A stretch of DNA of 64,000 bases from RGIG5612 sp045627365. Lineage in GTDB: Bacteria > Bacillota > Clostridia > Lachnospirales > Lachnospiraceae. The stretch is from assembly GCA_045627365.1 (NCBI GenBank), contig JAZQNN010000017.1, forward strand, positions 1 through 64,000, given 5' to 3'. Shown here one piece after another: positions 1 to 8,306 of this stretch. The notes under the pieces were generated by a model. It saw nothing but the letters and a program-made list of their open reading frames with translations. It had not been told where the DNA came from and did no database searches. A program made the translations under genes and the position numbers. Within the stretch, counting starts at the first letter, position 1; the number at the start of each line of letters is the position of its first letter.

Positions 1-149
1 TCTTTTTTGAAAGATCTGAAATATTTATTTTTTCTTTTTTTAGATACGACTGCAGTTTCATAATGCCTGGACCACCTATGGTTTCCTATTTGATTTCCTT
101 TACCTATAGTATATTACGGCACACCGTGATTTCAAGAGGAAAATAAAAC

Positions 150-178
150 AAAAAAGGAACCACATTTCTGTGATTCCT
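150..178 (-). terminator. Terminator of tRNA-Cys
   Basis: Read on the minus strand, a 10-bp stem (AGGAATCACA paired with TGTGGTTCCT, one G-U pair) with a 3-nt loop is followed by six T. It lies directly downstream of the tRNA gene. The 149 bases before it hold no gene I can support. Confidence 0.85.
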
Positions 179-181
179 CCG

Positions 182-252
182 AGGCGACAACCAGATTTGA
201 ACTGGTGATCACGGTGTTGCAGACCGACGCCTTACCACTTGGCTATGTCGCC
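182..252 (-). tRNA. tRNA-Cys (anticodon GCA)
   Basis: The minus strand gives a 71-nt cloverleaf: acceptor arms GGCGACA and TGTCGCC, discriminator U, anticodon loop CUGCAAC with anticodon GCA, and a T arm containing GGTTCAAATC-type sequence (here AGTTCAAATCT). The U discriminator base and short variable loop fit cysteine tRNA. CCA is not encoded. A strong promoter lies upstream and a terminator downstream, so it appears to be a single-gene transcription unit. Confidence 0.95.
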
Positions 253-260
253 TTATATGA

Positions 261-314
261 GCGTCTTTCGTCAAGACGCTTTGCTATTTTAACAATTGAC
301 TCGCATTTAGTCAA
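261..314 (-). promoter_or_regulatory. tRNA-Cys promoter with dyad at -35 and leader hairpin
   Basis: Minus strand: -35 TTGACT (309-314), 17-bp spacer, -10 TAAAAT (286-291). The -35 box is half of a dyad, TTGACT N7 AGTCAA (296-314). A 7-bp hairpin, GCGTCTT/AAGACGC (261-279), falls at the expected transcript 5' end before the mature tRNA. The dyad could be an operator; that is inference. Confidence 0.75.
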
Positions 315-353
315 GACTTTTGTGCAGTGATTGCGCACTTATTTCATCTGCTT

Positions 354-1058
354 TTACAGTGCAGCCAGTGCTTTGCCGACCAGGAGGCCTAACAGGTTAT
401 TGTTGTACAGCAGGCTTAAGAATTTGCTTCCGTTGATAGTGTCCATGCAGCTTACTCCGAATTCTGTTCCGGCCAGCGCCATCACTATGAAGCAGGCGCA
501 CCAGATGATTATCAGTGCCTGTGCCAGTCCCAGCACCGCTCCGGTAAAACGGTTCACCAGGCCTATGACCGGAACCTTGTTTACCTTTCGGCTTATGCGG
601 AAGAGGATCCTCGTTATAATAAATAGGATGATAAATAATATTATGAACGTTATCGCTTTGATTATTATGTTGGCGAGGCGCTCGCCGATGTACGACTTAA
701 ATGAATTTTCATCCATTCCGGAATAGTCATCAAGAGCTTCGCCATCTTTGATCCTGCTCTTGATGAATTCAGGTAATGGCAGCGACTCGATGAATTCGTC
801 CTTCTTGTCAGCAACGAAGTTGCTCTGGATCTTCTCGTCTACGAAGCTTTCGACTTTCTCCTTTACTTTAGGGCCGACAAACGTCTTCTCATTGAGCAGC
901 TTTCCTATCGGATTCATCAAAAGGACCGATACCACCGCAATAAGAAGCAGCGAGATCATTCCAAACAGCATGCGCAAAAGCCCTTTGACCCAGCCTCTTA
1001 TTACGAAAAAGACGAGCACTGCCGCCACTATTATTACTGCTATCAAAGATAAATTCAT
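354..1058 (-). CDS. cvpA: CvpA family membrane protein
   Basis: This 234-residue protein has hydrophobic segments near residues 5-25 and 30-50, a charged middle region, then two more hydrophobic segments around 130-155 and 165-195. The layout and the start (RGWVKGLLRMLFG) match the CvpA/colicin V production family, whose members are inner-membrane proteins of unsettled role linked in other bacteria to envelope homeostasis. GGAAGGGA precedes the ATG. It is the last gene of the sirtuin operon, 22 bp after the DUF5711 gene. No strong terminator follows; only a weak GTGC/GCAC hairpin is visible before the tRNA promoter. Confidence 0.8.
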   Translation of the reverse strand: MNLSLIAVIIVAAVLVFFVIRGWVKGLLRMLFGMISLLLIAVVSVLLMNPIGKLLNEKTFVGPKVKEKVESFVDEKIQSNFVADKKDEFIESLPLPEFIKSRIKDGEALDDYSGMDENSFKSYIGERLANIIIKAITFIILFIILFIITRILFRISRKVNKVPVIGLVNRFTGAVLGLAQALIIIWCACFIVMALAGTEFGVSCMDTINGSKFLSLLYNNNLLGLLVGKALAAL

Positions 1059-1080
1059 CTTCTGTCCCTTCCAAATCCTT

Positions 1081-2259
1081 CTATTTCAGCTTTATAAACT
1101 CCGTCTTGTTTCCGCTTGCAAGCAGCCATGTCCTCTTGCCATCGTACGGTGCCATCGCCTCAACACGGTTGTCGAATGAGCCCGAATATCTCAAAAGTCC
1201 CGAAAAGCTGTACAATTCACATGACGAGTCGGAATAGATCATTATATTCTTTCCGGCAAAATCCATTCCCTCGTAGTTCTTGTTGTATCCTACGCTGCCG
1301 ATCACCTCGCCCTTGGTATTCATTATATCGACGATATAACTTTTCTGGCCGGTCTCGTCGCGGTAAACAAATGCCAGATAATCCCGGCTTACATACAGCG
1401 ACTGGATCTCCTTCTCCCTCTTCAGTTCCTCGTAGATGATCGTCGGCGTGCCGGAAAAATCATAGAATGTCAGCGCGTCATCGCCGATCGCGCAAACCAC
1501 ATCGCCCGCCATGAATTCAACATTTGTCAGTACTGTTGATGTGTATTGATTGAATCCGCCCACCAGAATATCATCCGAAACCTTCTGCTCGGAGAAATCA
1601 TAAAAAAGGACCTTGGACTCCAGCGTGCCCTTTGAAACATAGATAAACGCTGCTGCCAGCTTCGTACCGTCTTCCGAAAGCGCAATATCCGCCAGATATC
1701 CGCTGGCCGAGAAGATGCTCTTGGCGTTGATGAGCTCGTGCCCGTCGATGTCCATGACCTTTATGTAATTGGCATTATTATCACTTGTTGCAACGGCCAC
1801 TATACCTGCCCGCGACACTTCCAGGTCCGTGATCGCATATGTCACATTCAGACGGCCGACAAATCCAAGCGTGTCGTAAATATATACGTCCGACTGCTTC
1901 ATATCGGCAGCCGCGATATATTCGCCGTCCACGTCGACTATCGGAGCGGCCATTTCGAAGTTCTCGTCCCACCTTATTCCGTCTTTGTCAAAATATGTGA
2001 CGCCGCGACTGTCGTATTTGATATAGCCGTCGACATAACTGATGTAGCCCAGATTTTTGTCCAGATTGCTGATCGCAAGCGATGCCTGAACTGAGTATTC
2101 CTTGTATGTCTTATACTTGGAAATAAGCACCACGGCTGCCGCGATCGCAAGCGCCGCGATAACAAGAATAAAGGTCACGGCCAACATGCGTTTCGCACGG
2201 CGGGCGCGCCCTTTTTTCCTTATATCCTGCTTTCTCCTTACATCGGAAGTTGTTGACAT
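1081..2259 (-). CDS. DUF5711 family membrane-anchored beta-propeller-like protein
   Basis: The 392-residue product has a basic N-terminus (RRKQDIRKKGRARRAKR), one transmembrane helix at about 24-46, and a long extracytoplasmic region of repeated beta strands with Asp/Tyr/Ile-rich blades, as in WD40-like propellers. The sequence fits the DUF5711 family of Clostridia, for which no biochemical function is known to me. Its ATG directly follows the stop codon of the upstream coiled-coil gene (TAA-ATG), so translation is probably coupled; AAGGGTG lies about 11 nt upstream. Coupling with cvpA suggests a shared envelope role, which is inference. Confidence 0.75.
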   Translation of the reverse strand: MSTTSDVRRKQDIRKKGRARRAKRMLAVTFILVIAALAIAAAVVLISKYKTYKEYSVQASLAISNLDKNLGYISYVDGYIKYDSRGVTYFDKDGIRWDENFEMAAPIVDVDGEYIAAADMKQSDVYIYDTLGFVGRLNVTYAITDLEVSRAGIVAVATSDNNANYIKVMDIDGHELINAKSIFSASGYLADIALSEDGTKLAAAFIYVSKGTLESKVLFYDFSEQKVSDDILVGGFNQYTSTVLTNVEFMAGDVVCAIGDDALTFYDFSGTPTIIYEELKREKEIQSLYVSRDYLAFVYRDETGQKSYIVDIMNTKGEVIGSVGYNKNYEGMDFAGKNIMIYSDSSCELYSFSGLLRYSGSFDNRVEAMAPYDGKRTWLLASGNKTEFIKLK

Positions 2260-3348
2260 TTACTTATTTGCACCCTTCTGGATATCAAGTGCCTGCATTA
2301 TCGTCTGTGCCTCACCGGAATTGATGATCGCGATCAGCTCGTCGATCTTTTCAACTGTTGCGTTCTTGTTGCCGAGGAAAGCCTTGACGGTCTTGGTGAT
2401 CTCAGCTTCTGACGCTTTGGCAGCTTCTTTCCTGCTTTCCAGGTCGATCTTGCATGAAGATGCCTTCTGCTCGAGTTCATTCAGAGTCTGAAGGTTCTCG
2501 TTTTCGATCTGCGTGCGGATCTGCGGAGCAGTCTGCTCGTCAAATTCCTTAAGCGCAGCCTCTTTCTCACTATACTTCTGCTTTACGATCTCCTTCTTGC
2601 TTTCAATGTCCGCGTCAAACTGCTCGAGTCCGTACTGGTCTTCATTCTTGTCGCGTCTGATCGAACGTTCCATCTTCTTGATCTGCTTCTTGTTCGCGCG
2701 GATCTCGTCAAGCTTTTCGCGTCCTTTATGTATTGCGTCAGGATTTTTGCTCTTGCTCATCCAATGTATCAGGAGGTAGATCAATACGAATACAACAACG
2801 ATTCCTACGTAAATAAGGATCTTGTAAAGGACCTTCATATCAAGCAGGAAATATACTGCCATCGGGATAATAAGCACTGCCAGCAAAATAGCCGCAACAA
2901 GTATCAGTATCTCGCCGACTCTCTTAGGTGAGAAAAGCGCATAGTACAGATTGTTGTTGCAGAATCCCGGAAGCTTATTTTCCTTAAGGAACTGCCTGTT
3001 TTCCTTCTTGAGGCGCTTGTTCGCTTCTGCAAGATCAGATGTTTCGTTTACTATTCTTCCGGAAACTGCCGAATCTTTGGCCATCTTGCGCTCTTTTTCG
3101 GCCATTTTCAGGTCTTTTGATGCCTGAGCGATAAACTTGTCCTGTGCGGCGGTTATATCGGCTCTGCGGCTGTCTATCGTGGATTTTATCTTATCCTCGA
3201 CCTCTTTTTTCTTGGCTTTTAACTCGCTGTCGGCTAATTTGCCGGCGGCTTCGGCATCAGCAAGAGCTTTTGCTTTCTCAGCGTCCAAAACGACCGCTGC
3301 CTTAGCCTGTTCAAGTTCAGCAATTCCTCCGTTCAAAAAATTCTCCAT
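2260..3348 (-). CDS. Coiled-coil membrane protein, unknown function
   Basis: I do not recognise a named family. The protein (362 residues from the chosen start) has an Ala/Lys/Glu-rich N-terminal coiled coil (about 1-120), two adjacent transmembrane helices near 145-195, and a second charged coiled coil to the end. Both coils should face the same side of the membrane, probably the cytoplasm. I chose the ATG at 3348 because AAGGAGG sits 5-6 nt upstream; an ATG six codons earlier has no ribosome site. It lies 23 bp after the sirtuin gene and abuts the DUF5711 gene, so it belongs to that operon. A scaffold or stress-sensing role is possible but unproven. Confidence 0.7.
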   Translation of the reverse strand: MENFLNGGIAELEQAKAAVVLDAEKAKALADAEAAGKLADSELKAKKKEVEDKIKSTIDSRRADITAAQDKFIAQASKDLKMAEKERKMAKDSAVSGRIVNETSDLAEANKRLKKENRQFLKENKLPGFCNNNLYYALFSPKRVGEILILVAAILLAVLIIPMAVYFLLDMKVLYKILIYVGIVVVFVLIYLLIHWMSKSKNPDAIHKGREKLDEIRANKKQIKKMERSIRRDKNEDQYGLEQFDADIESKKEIVKQKYSEKEAALKEFDEQTAPQIRTQIENENLQTLNELEQKASSCKIDLESRKEAAKASEAEITKTVKAFLGNKNATVEKIDELIAIINSGEAQTIMQALDIQKGANK

Positions 3349-3371
3349 GTCAGCCTCCTTCAGCATCTGCT

Positions 3372-4097
3372 TTATAATTCTGCGAAAACTTTTCCTAATC
3401 CTTCATTTATCACAAGATCCGCAATGGCGTCTCTTGATGTTGAGCTTTTATTGATCAATACCAGCTTGTTGCCTCTGTAGTAATCGAGGAAACCGGCCGC
3501 CGGATATACTACAAGGCTTGTCCCTCCGACGATAAGCACGTCAGCGGCCCGGATCGCGTCCACAGCGCCTTTGATAACATCGCTGTCCAAGCCTTCTTCG
3601 TACAGAACTACGTCCGGTTTGATAGTTGCACCGCATTTGTCACACTTCGGCACCTTTTTGGAATCAGCGATATACTGCGCGTCAAAAAATTTGCCGCAGC
3701 GTGTGCAGTAATTCCTGTGTACCGAACCGTGAAGTTCGTATACGACGCGGCTGCCCGCCATCTGGTGAAGTCCGTCGATGTTCTGGGTGACGATCGCTTT
3801 CAGCTTGCCCTTTTGCTCAAGCTCTGCCAGCTTAAGGTGCGTAATGTTGGGCTTTGCGTCAAGAACCAGCATCTTATTGCGGTAAAACCGGTAGAACTCC
3901 TCCGTCTTTGACATATAGAAGCTGTGGCTCAGTATCGTCTCCGGCGGATAATCATACTCCTGATTGTACAGTCCGTCGGTGCTTCTGAAATCAGGGATGT
4001 TGCTCTCGGTAGACACGCCCGCGCCTCCAAAGAAAACGATATTATCCGAAGCGCCTGCCCACTCCTTAAGCTGCGCTATTTTCTCCTCGGTAGTCAT
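3372..4097 (-). CDS. cobB: SIR2-family NAD-dependent protein deacylase
   Basis: The 241-residue protein carries the sirtuin hallmarks: GAGVSTESNIPDFR near the N-terminus for NAD binding, TQNIDGLH with the catalytic His, and a zinc site of two Cys pairs (CTRCG and CDKCG). Sirtuins remove acyl groups from lysines using NAD, producing O-acyl-ADP-ribose and nicotinamide in the cytoplasm. The ATG at 4097 has AGGAGG four bases upstream; an upstream TTG frame extension overlaps that ribosome site and is rejected. It is the first gene of a four-gene minus-strand operon. A macro-domain protein that could act on its product is encoded 31 kb away, not linked. Confidence 0.92.
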   Translation of the reverse strand: MTTEEKIAQLKEWAGASDNIVFFGGAGVSTESNIPDFRSTDGLYNQEYDYPPETILSHSFYMSKTEEFYRFYRNKMLVLDAKPNITHLKLAELEQKGKLKAIVTQNIDGLHQMAGSRVVYELHGSVHRNYCTRCGKFFDAQYIADSKKVPKCDKCGATIKPDVVLYEEGLDSDVIKGAVDAIRAADVLIVGGTSLVVYPAAGFLDYYRGNKLVLINKSSTSRDAIADLVINEGLGKVFAEL

Positions 4098-4106
4098 AAT
4101 GCCTCC

Positions 4107-4136
4107 TTGCAACCGTTCCGGTATCTATGCTACAAT
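4107..4136 (+). promoter_or_regulatory. Promoter for the 4143 gene, start site near the ATG
   Basis: -35 TTGCAA (4107-4112), 18-bp spacer, extended -10 TGCTACAAT with TACAAT at 4131-4136. The expected transcription start lies at about 4142-4144, on top of the ATG at 4143. No Shine-Dalgarno sequence is present, which suggests a leaderless or nearly leaderless mRNA. Confidence 0.65.
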
Positions 4137-4142
4137 TCCCGC

Positions 4143-4412
4143 ATGTTCAGAATGTGGGGTAAAATAATTACAGACAACCACCTTATAAAGGACCACGTGT
4201 ACGTCGATGGTTCCTCGCTTAACCGCACCCGCAAGATATACGCGGGGCTGGAAGAGATTTGCCGTACATTCGACCTTGGCGTTCCTATCTGGCTTGATTC
4301 AAACATCTCCGAATTCAAAAAAGTCGCCAAAGCGCGCTTCCGCGCCGATTCCTTTATCGAGCCTGTCGACTTCGACTACCTGGAGATCCAGGTAATCGAA
4401 GAGGATATCTGA
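4143..4412 (+). CDS. Small conserved clostridial protein, unknown function
   Basis: The 89-residue product (or 86 from the second ATG at 4152, MWGK) resembles a small conserved protein found in many Clostridia that I know only as hypothetical. It has a WxDSN-type motif in the middle and an acidic end (DYLEIQVIEED); there is no signal peptide or membrane segment, so it should be cytosolic. It is divergent from the sirtuin operon. Its stop codon (4410-4412) touches the pgi stop codon (4413-4415) of the opposite strand, leaving no room for a terminator. No ribosome binding site is visible for either start. Confidence 0.72.
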   Translation: MFRMWGKIITDNHLIKDHVYVDGSSLNRTRKIYAGLEEICRTFDLGVPIWLDSNISEFKKVAKARFRADSFIEPVDFDYLEIQVIEEDI

Positions 4413-5699
4413 TTATTTATATTTCTGCAGAATGACCTTAATATTCTTCTTATAGGCTTCAACACCCGGCTGATTGAACGGGTTGACGCCTTCGATGTAT
4501 GCGCTTACGCCGCAGGCAAATTCGAAGAAATAGAACAATGCGCCCAGATTGTATTCATTTCTTTCCGGAATGGTTATTCTGATCTGCGGAACATTTCCGT
4601 CAATGTGAGCCTGCGCGGTGCCCTCTACTGCTGTATCGTTAAGAAGGCTCATTGGCTTGCCCTCTAGATACTTAAGTCCGTCAAAGTCTTCCTCAAATGC
4701 AGGGATTTCAATATCACGCAGCGGTTTTTCTGCTGCAACGACTGTCTCGAAAATATTTCTGACGCCTTCCTGGAGCATCTGGCCCATTGAATGAAGGTCA
4801 GTAGTGAGGTTAACTGATGCAGGGAAGATTCCGAGGCCGTCTTTGCCTTCGCTTTCTCCGAAGAGCTGCTTGAGCCACTCAGAAAGTGTCTTAAGATCCG
4901 GATCATAATTGGCAAATACTTCGATCGCCTTGCCCTTTCTGTAAAGGTGCTGACGTATAGCCGCATAGCGTACTGCCGCATTATCGGCAGGATCGTTCTC
5001 GATCAGCTCGGCTCTCATGTCTGCTGCGCCCTGCATAAGTGCATCGATATCGCATCCTGCTGCAGCGATCGGAAGAAGTCCTACAGCTGTAAGAACCGAG
5101 TAGCGTCCGCCTGTCTCATCAGGAACTACGAATGTCTCATATCCCTCGCGTACTGCCAGCGGCTTAAGTGCTCCGCGAGCCTTGTCTGTTGTTGCGTATA
5201 TTCTTGCAGCTGCGCCTTCGCGGCCGTATCTTTCCTCGAGGATCTTTCTGAAAATTCTGAAAGATGCGCTGGTTTCCATAGTCGTTCCCGACTTGGAAAT
5301 AACGTTGACCGAGAAGTCGACATCTGCTATTTCATCGACTATTTCTGCGATATATGCAGGAGCCATGTTGTTGCCTGCGTACAGGATCTTAACGCCCTTG
5401 TCTCTGCCGGCTTCAATGCGGCTGTTCATGAAGATTCCTTTGAGGAAATCGATGGCTGCTGCTGCTCCGAGGAATGACCCTCCGATTCCGCAAACGACAA
5501 GAACTTTACTGTCTGAACGGATCTTGTCTGCTGCCTTCTTGACTCTTTCGAACTCTTCCTTGTCATACTCTACAGGAAGGTTTACCCAACCTGTGAATTC
5601 TGCTCCGGCTCCGGTCTTCTCGACCAGCGTCTTCCTTGCCTCGGTCGGGTCTATATCGACCTGGCCAACCCCTTGAAATGTTAACTTTACTGCGTCCAT
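4413..5699 (-). CDS. pgi: Glucose-6-phosphate isomerase
   Basis: The enzyme interconverts glucose-6-phosphate and fructose-6-phosphate in glycolysis. The 428-residue protein shows the sugar-phosphate isomerase pattern: GIGGSFLGA, SKSGTTMETSASFR for phosphate binding, and ETGGRYSVLTAVGLLPIA with the catalytic region. Its length is slightly short of the roughly 450 residues common in Firmicutes, but both SIS domains are present. AAAGG lies 8 nt before the ATG. It starts 27 bp after ahcY on the same strand and may be the third gene of an mtaD-ahcY-pgi unit. It ends tail-to-tail with the small plus-strand gene. Confidence 0.93.
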   Translation of the reverse strand: MDAVKLTFQGVGQVDIDPTEARKTLVEKTGAGAEFTGWVNLPVEYDKEEFERVKKAADKIRSDSKVLVVCGIGGSFLGAAAAIDFLKGIFMNSRIEAGRDKGVKILYAGNNMAPAYIAEIVDEIADVDFSVNVISKSGTTMETSASFRIFRKILEERYGREGAAARIYATTDKARGALKPLAVREGYETFVVPDETGGRYSVLTAVGLLPIAAAGCDIDALMQGAADMRAELIENDPADNAAVRYAAIRQHLYRKGKAIEVFANYDPDLKTLSEWLKQLFGESEGKDGLGIFPASVNLTTDLHSMGQMLQEGVRNIFETVVAAEKPLRDIEIPAFEEDFDGLKYLEGKPMSLLNDTAVEGTAQAHIDGNVPQIRITIPERNEYNLGALFYFFEFACGVSAYIEGVNPFNQPGVEAYKKNIKVILQKYK

Positions 5700-5726
5700 T
5701 TATATTGCCTTTCTTTATAAAAAATG

Positions 5727-6971
5727 TCAGATCGATGAGCTTTCCAGGTACTGCCTTTGCTCAGCGGATAGGGTGTCGATTTTTTTGCCGAGGAATGTCA
5801 GCTTTCTAAACGCTACATCCTTGTCGACCTCTTCAGGCACCTTGATCAGAATATCCTTGATGTCGTTCCTGTGCTCGAGTATGTACTTGGCTGAAAGGGC
5901 CTGGATCGCGAAGCTCATGTCCATGATCTCTGCCGGATGTCCGTCGCCTGCTGCCAGGTTTACAAGACGGCCTTCTGCCAGTACGTATATCCATCTTCCG
6001 TTCGGAAGCTTATATCCCATAATGTTGTTGCGCATCTCGGCCGTTTCCGTTGCCAGTTTGCGCAGGCCCGCCATATCGACCTCGACGTCAAAATGACCGG
6101 CGTTACAGCAGATCGCACCTTCCTTCATGGCCAGAAATTCCGCGTCTGAGATAACTTTATTGCAGCCGGTAACAGTTACGAAGAAGTCGCCGACAGCCGC
6201 AGCCTCGATCATCGGCATGACCTCGAAGCCGTCCATAACTGCCTCGATCGCCTTGACCGGATCTACTTCGGTCACGATGACCTTCGCGCCGAATCCTTTG
6301 GCACGCATTGCAACGCCTCTGCCGCACCAGCCGTATCCGGCTACAACAACGGTCTTGCCTGCTACGATCAGGTTGGTAGTGCGGTTGATGCCGTCCCATA
6401 CTGACTGCCCGGTGCCGTATCTGTTGTCAAAGAGGTGCTTGCAGTCCGCGTCATTTACCAGCATCATAGGGAACTGAAGTTTGCCCTCTGCTGCCATGGC
6501 TTTCAGACGGATAATGCCTGTAGTGGTTTCCTCGCAGCCGCCGTAAACGTACTGTATCTTGTCTTTAAGTTCTGTATGAAGCATGTGTACGAGATCGCCG
6601 CCGTCGTCGATGATGATGTTGCAGTTATTCTCGAGGACGCGCCTGATATTGGCAAAATACTCCTCGTCCGTGCATCCGTAATGTGCAAATACCTCAAGCC
6701 CGTCATCAACGAGCGCTGCTGCCACGTCGTCCTGCGTTGACAGAGGGTTACTGCCGGTTACGTACATTTCAGCGCCGCCTGCCGCAAGGACTTTGCACAG
6801 GTACGCTGTTTTGGCTTCAAGATGTACCGAAAGCGCCACGCGTACACCTGCAAATGGCTTCGTCTTCGCAAACTCTTCTTCCAGGCTGCGAAGCAGCGGA
6901 CAATTGCGCTTTACCCACTCTATTTTTCTATGGCCGCTCGGGGCCAGTGTAATATCTTTAATGCAGCTCAT
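5727..6971 (-). CDS. ahcY: Adenosylhomocysteinase, short type (possible S-inosylhomocysteine hydrolase)
   Basis: The 414-residue protein belongs to the S-adenosylhomocysteine hydrolase family, which uses bound NAD to split SAH into homocysteine and adenosine. Visible motifs are HLEAKTA, NPLSTQDDVAAAL, DDGGDLVH and the NAD-binding GYGWCGRG. It is the short archaeal/Thermotoga-like form: the C-terminal KPxHYRY tail of long enzymes is absent and the substrate segment reads HLEAKT rather than HMTVET. AGAGG precedes the ATG and lies inside the end of mtaD, 3 bp upstream. The tight link with a deaminase raises the possibility that the natural substrate is S-inosylhomocysteine (see findings). Confidence 0.88.
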   Translation of the reverse strand: MSCIKDITLAPSGHRKIEWVKRNCPLLRSLEEEFAKTKPFAGVRVALSVHLEAKTAYLCKVLAAGGAEMYVTGSNPLSTQDDVAAALVDDGLEVFAHYGCTDEEYFANIRRVLENNCNIIIDDGGDLVHMLHTELKDKIQYVYGGCEETTTGIIRLKAMAAEGKLQFPMMLVNDADCKHLFDNRYGTGQSVWDGINRTTNLIVAGKTVVVAGYGWCGRGVAMRAKGFGAKVIVTEVDPVKAIEAVMDGFEVMPMIEAAAVGDFFVTVTGCNKVISDAEFLAMKEGAICCNAGHFDVEVDMAGLRKLATETAEMRNNIMGYKLPNGRWIYVLAEGRLVNLAAGDGHPAEIMDMSFAIQALSAKYILEHRNDIKDILIKVPEEVDKDVAFRKLTFLGKKIDTLSAEQRQYLESSSI

Positions 6972-6974
6972 TTT

Positions 6975-8306
6975 CTACCTCTTTATCATTCCTAATCTGT
7001 CCGCTATGCGCTCACACTCCGTAAATATCTGTCCCACGTTCATGGTAAGGATCTCACCCTTGTCCATTACGAGCCGGCCGTTGATTATAACGGTGTCGAC
7101 TTCGCTCCCTTTGGCCGAATAAACCAGGCTGGAGACGATGTCGTTGGTCGGGAAGAACTGCGGCTGATACAGATCCAAAATGATGATATCGGCAAGCGCG
7201 CCTTCCTTGATGACGCCGAGCTTTCCTTCCTTGCCGATCGCCTTGGCGCCGCCTTCCGTTGCCATCTTCAGGACTTCAACAGCGTCAACGCAGCGGGCCT
7301 TCTTCTCTTTTCCTTTGTAAACGAGTGCCGCAACATTCATTTCCTGGAACATGTTCTGGCAGTTGTTGCTTCCGCATCCGTCGGTTCCGAGACACACATT
7401 TACGCCTGCTGCAAGGAATCTGTCGGCCGGTGAGAAGCCGTTGCCCAGCTTCATGTTGCTCTTCGGATTGATCGCTACGCTTACGTCCTTCTCCTTAAGG
7501 ATCCTGATATCGTCGTCAGTTGCGTTAACGCAATGCGCCGCAATTACCGGAACATCAAAAACGCCCAGGTCATCAACATACTTTATCGGCGTGCAGCCAT
7601 GTGCTTTGGCCATCGATGCCATCTCGGCTTCGCTTTCGGAAAGGTGTATCGTCTGGCCGATGCCCATTTCCTTAGCCTTGGCCGTAAGTTTCTTAAGATA
7701 ATCAGCCATGCAGCTGTATGGAGCGTGAGGGCCGAAGATGAATTTGACGCGGTCATGGTCCTTGAAGGCTTCCATCTCGGCGACAGCCTGGCCGAATTTC
7801 ATGACAGATTCTTCGCTTTCTGCCTCGCCGGAAAGTCCTCTTGAAAGAACAGCTCTCATTCCGGAATCGTTAACCGCGCCCGCAATGGCTGCTGCCGGGC
7901 CTTCCGTTGCTCCCGGTTTTGCAGACTTGATGTTCATGTCCACGAAGCAGGTCGTTCCGCTCTTTATCATCTCTACTGCCGAGAGCATCGTGCCCCAGTA
8001 GCAGTCTTCCTCGGTTATATCTTCTTCGACTTTCTGGACTTTGTTCAGCCAGTCAAAGAACTCCAGATCGTCCGCGAAATTCCTGAAAAGGCTCATATAT
8101 GCGTGAGTATGCGCGTTTATCAGGCCGGGCATTACCAGCTTGCCGAACGCGTCCACAGTCTCGTCCATAGCATAGGCAAGGCGGGCCGGAATCTGGTCTG
8201 CGATCTTCACGATCGTGTCGTCTTCAATTATTATGTCCTTTTTCTCGACAGTATATCCTTGCTCACCGGACAACAGAACAAGACCGTCCTTAATCAATGT
8301 TTTCAT
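6975..8306 (-). CDS. mtaD: 5'-methylthioadenosine/S-adenosylhomocysteine deaminase
   Basis: This 443-residue amidohydrolase deaminates the adenine of SAH or methylthioadenosine. It has the metal-binding HTHAYMSLFRN near residue 66, the internal HLSESEAE, AAHCVNATDDD and LGTDGCGSNN with the catalytic Asp, and the N- and C-terminal beta-sandwich strands of the family. It is the first gene of an operon with ahcY (3-bp gap) and probably pgi. No Shine-Dalgarno sequence precedes the ATG; instead a TAAAAT -10 box lies 8 nt upstream, so the message may be leaderless. Guanine deaminase-type activity is a less likely alternative. Confidence 0.88.
   Translation of the reverse strand: MKTLIKDGLVLLSGEQGYTVEKKDIIIEDDTIVKIADQIPARLAYAMDETVDAFGKLVMPGLINAHTHAYMSLFRNFADDLEFFDWLNKVQKVEEDITEEDCYWGTMLSAVEMIKSGTTCFVDMNIKSAKPGATEGPAAAIAGAVNDSGMRAVLSRGLSGEAESEESVMKFGQAVAEMEAFKDHDRVKFIFGPHAPYSCMADYLKKLTAKAKEMGIGQTIHLSESEAEMASMAKAHGCTPIKYVDDLGVFDVPVIAAHCVNATDDDIRILKEKDVSVAINPKSNMKLGNGFSPADRFLAAGVNVCLGTDGCGSNNCQNMFQEMNVAALVYKGKEKKARCVDAVEVLKMATEGGAKAIGKEGKLGVIKEGALADIIILDLYQPQFFPTNDIVSSLVYSAKGSEVDTVIINGRLVMDKGEILTMNVGQIFTECERIADRLGMIKR

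Noticed and set aside
3924..4412. 162-codon plus-strand frame
   Set aside because: Its first half is antisense to the sirtuin gene. The promoter and conserved part support a start at 4143 only.
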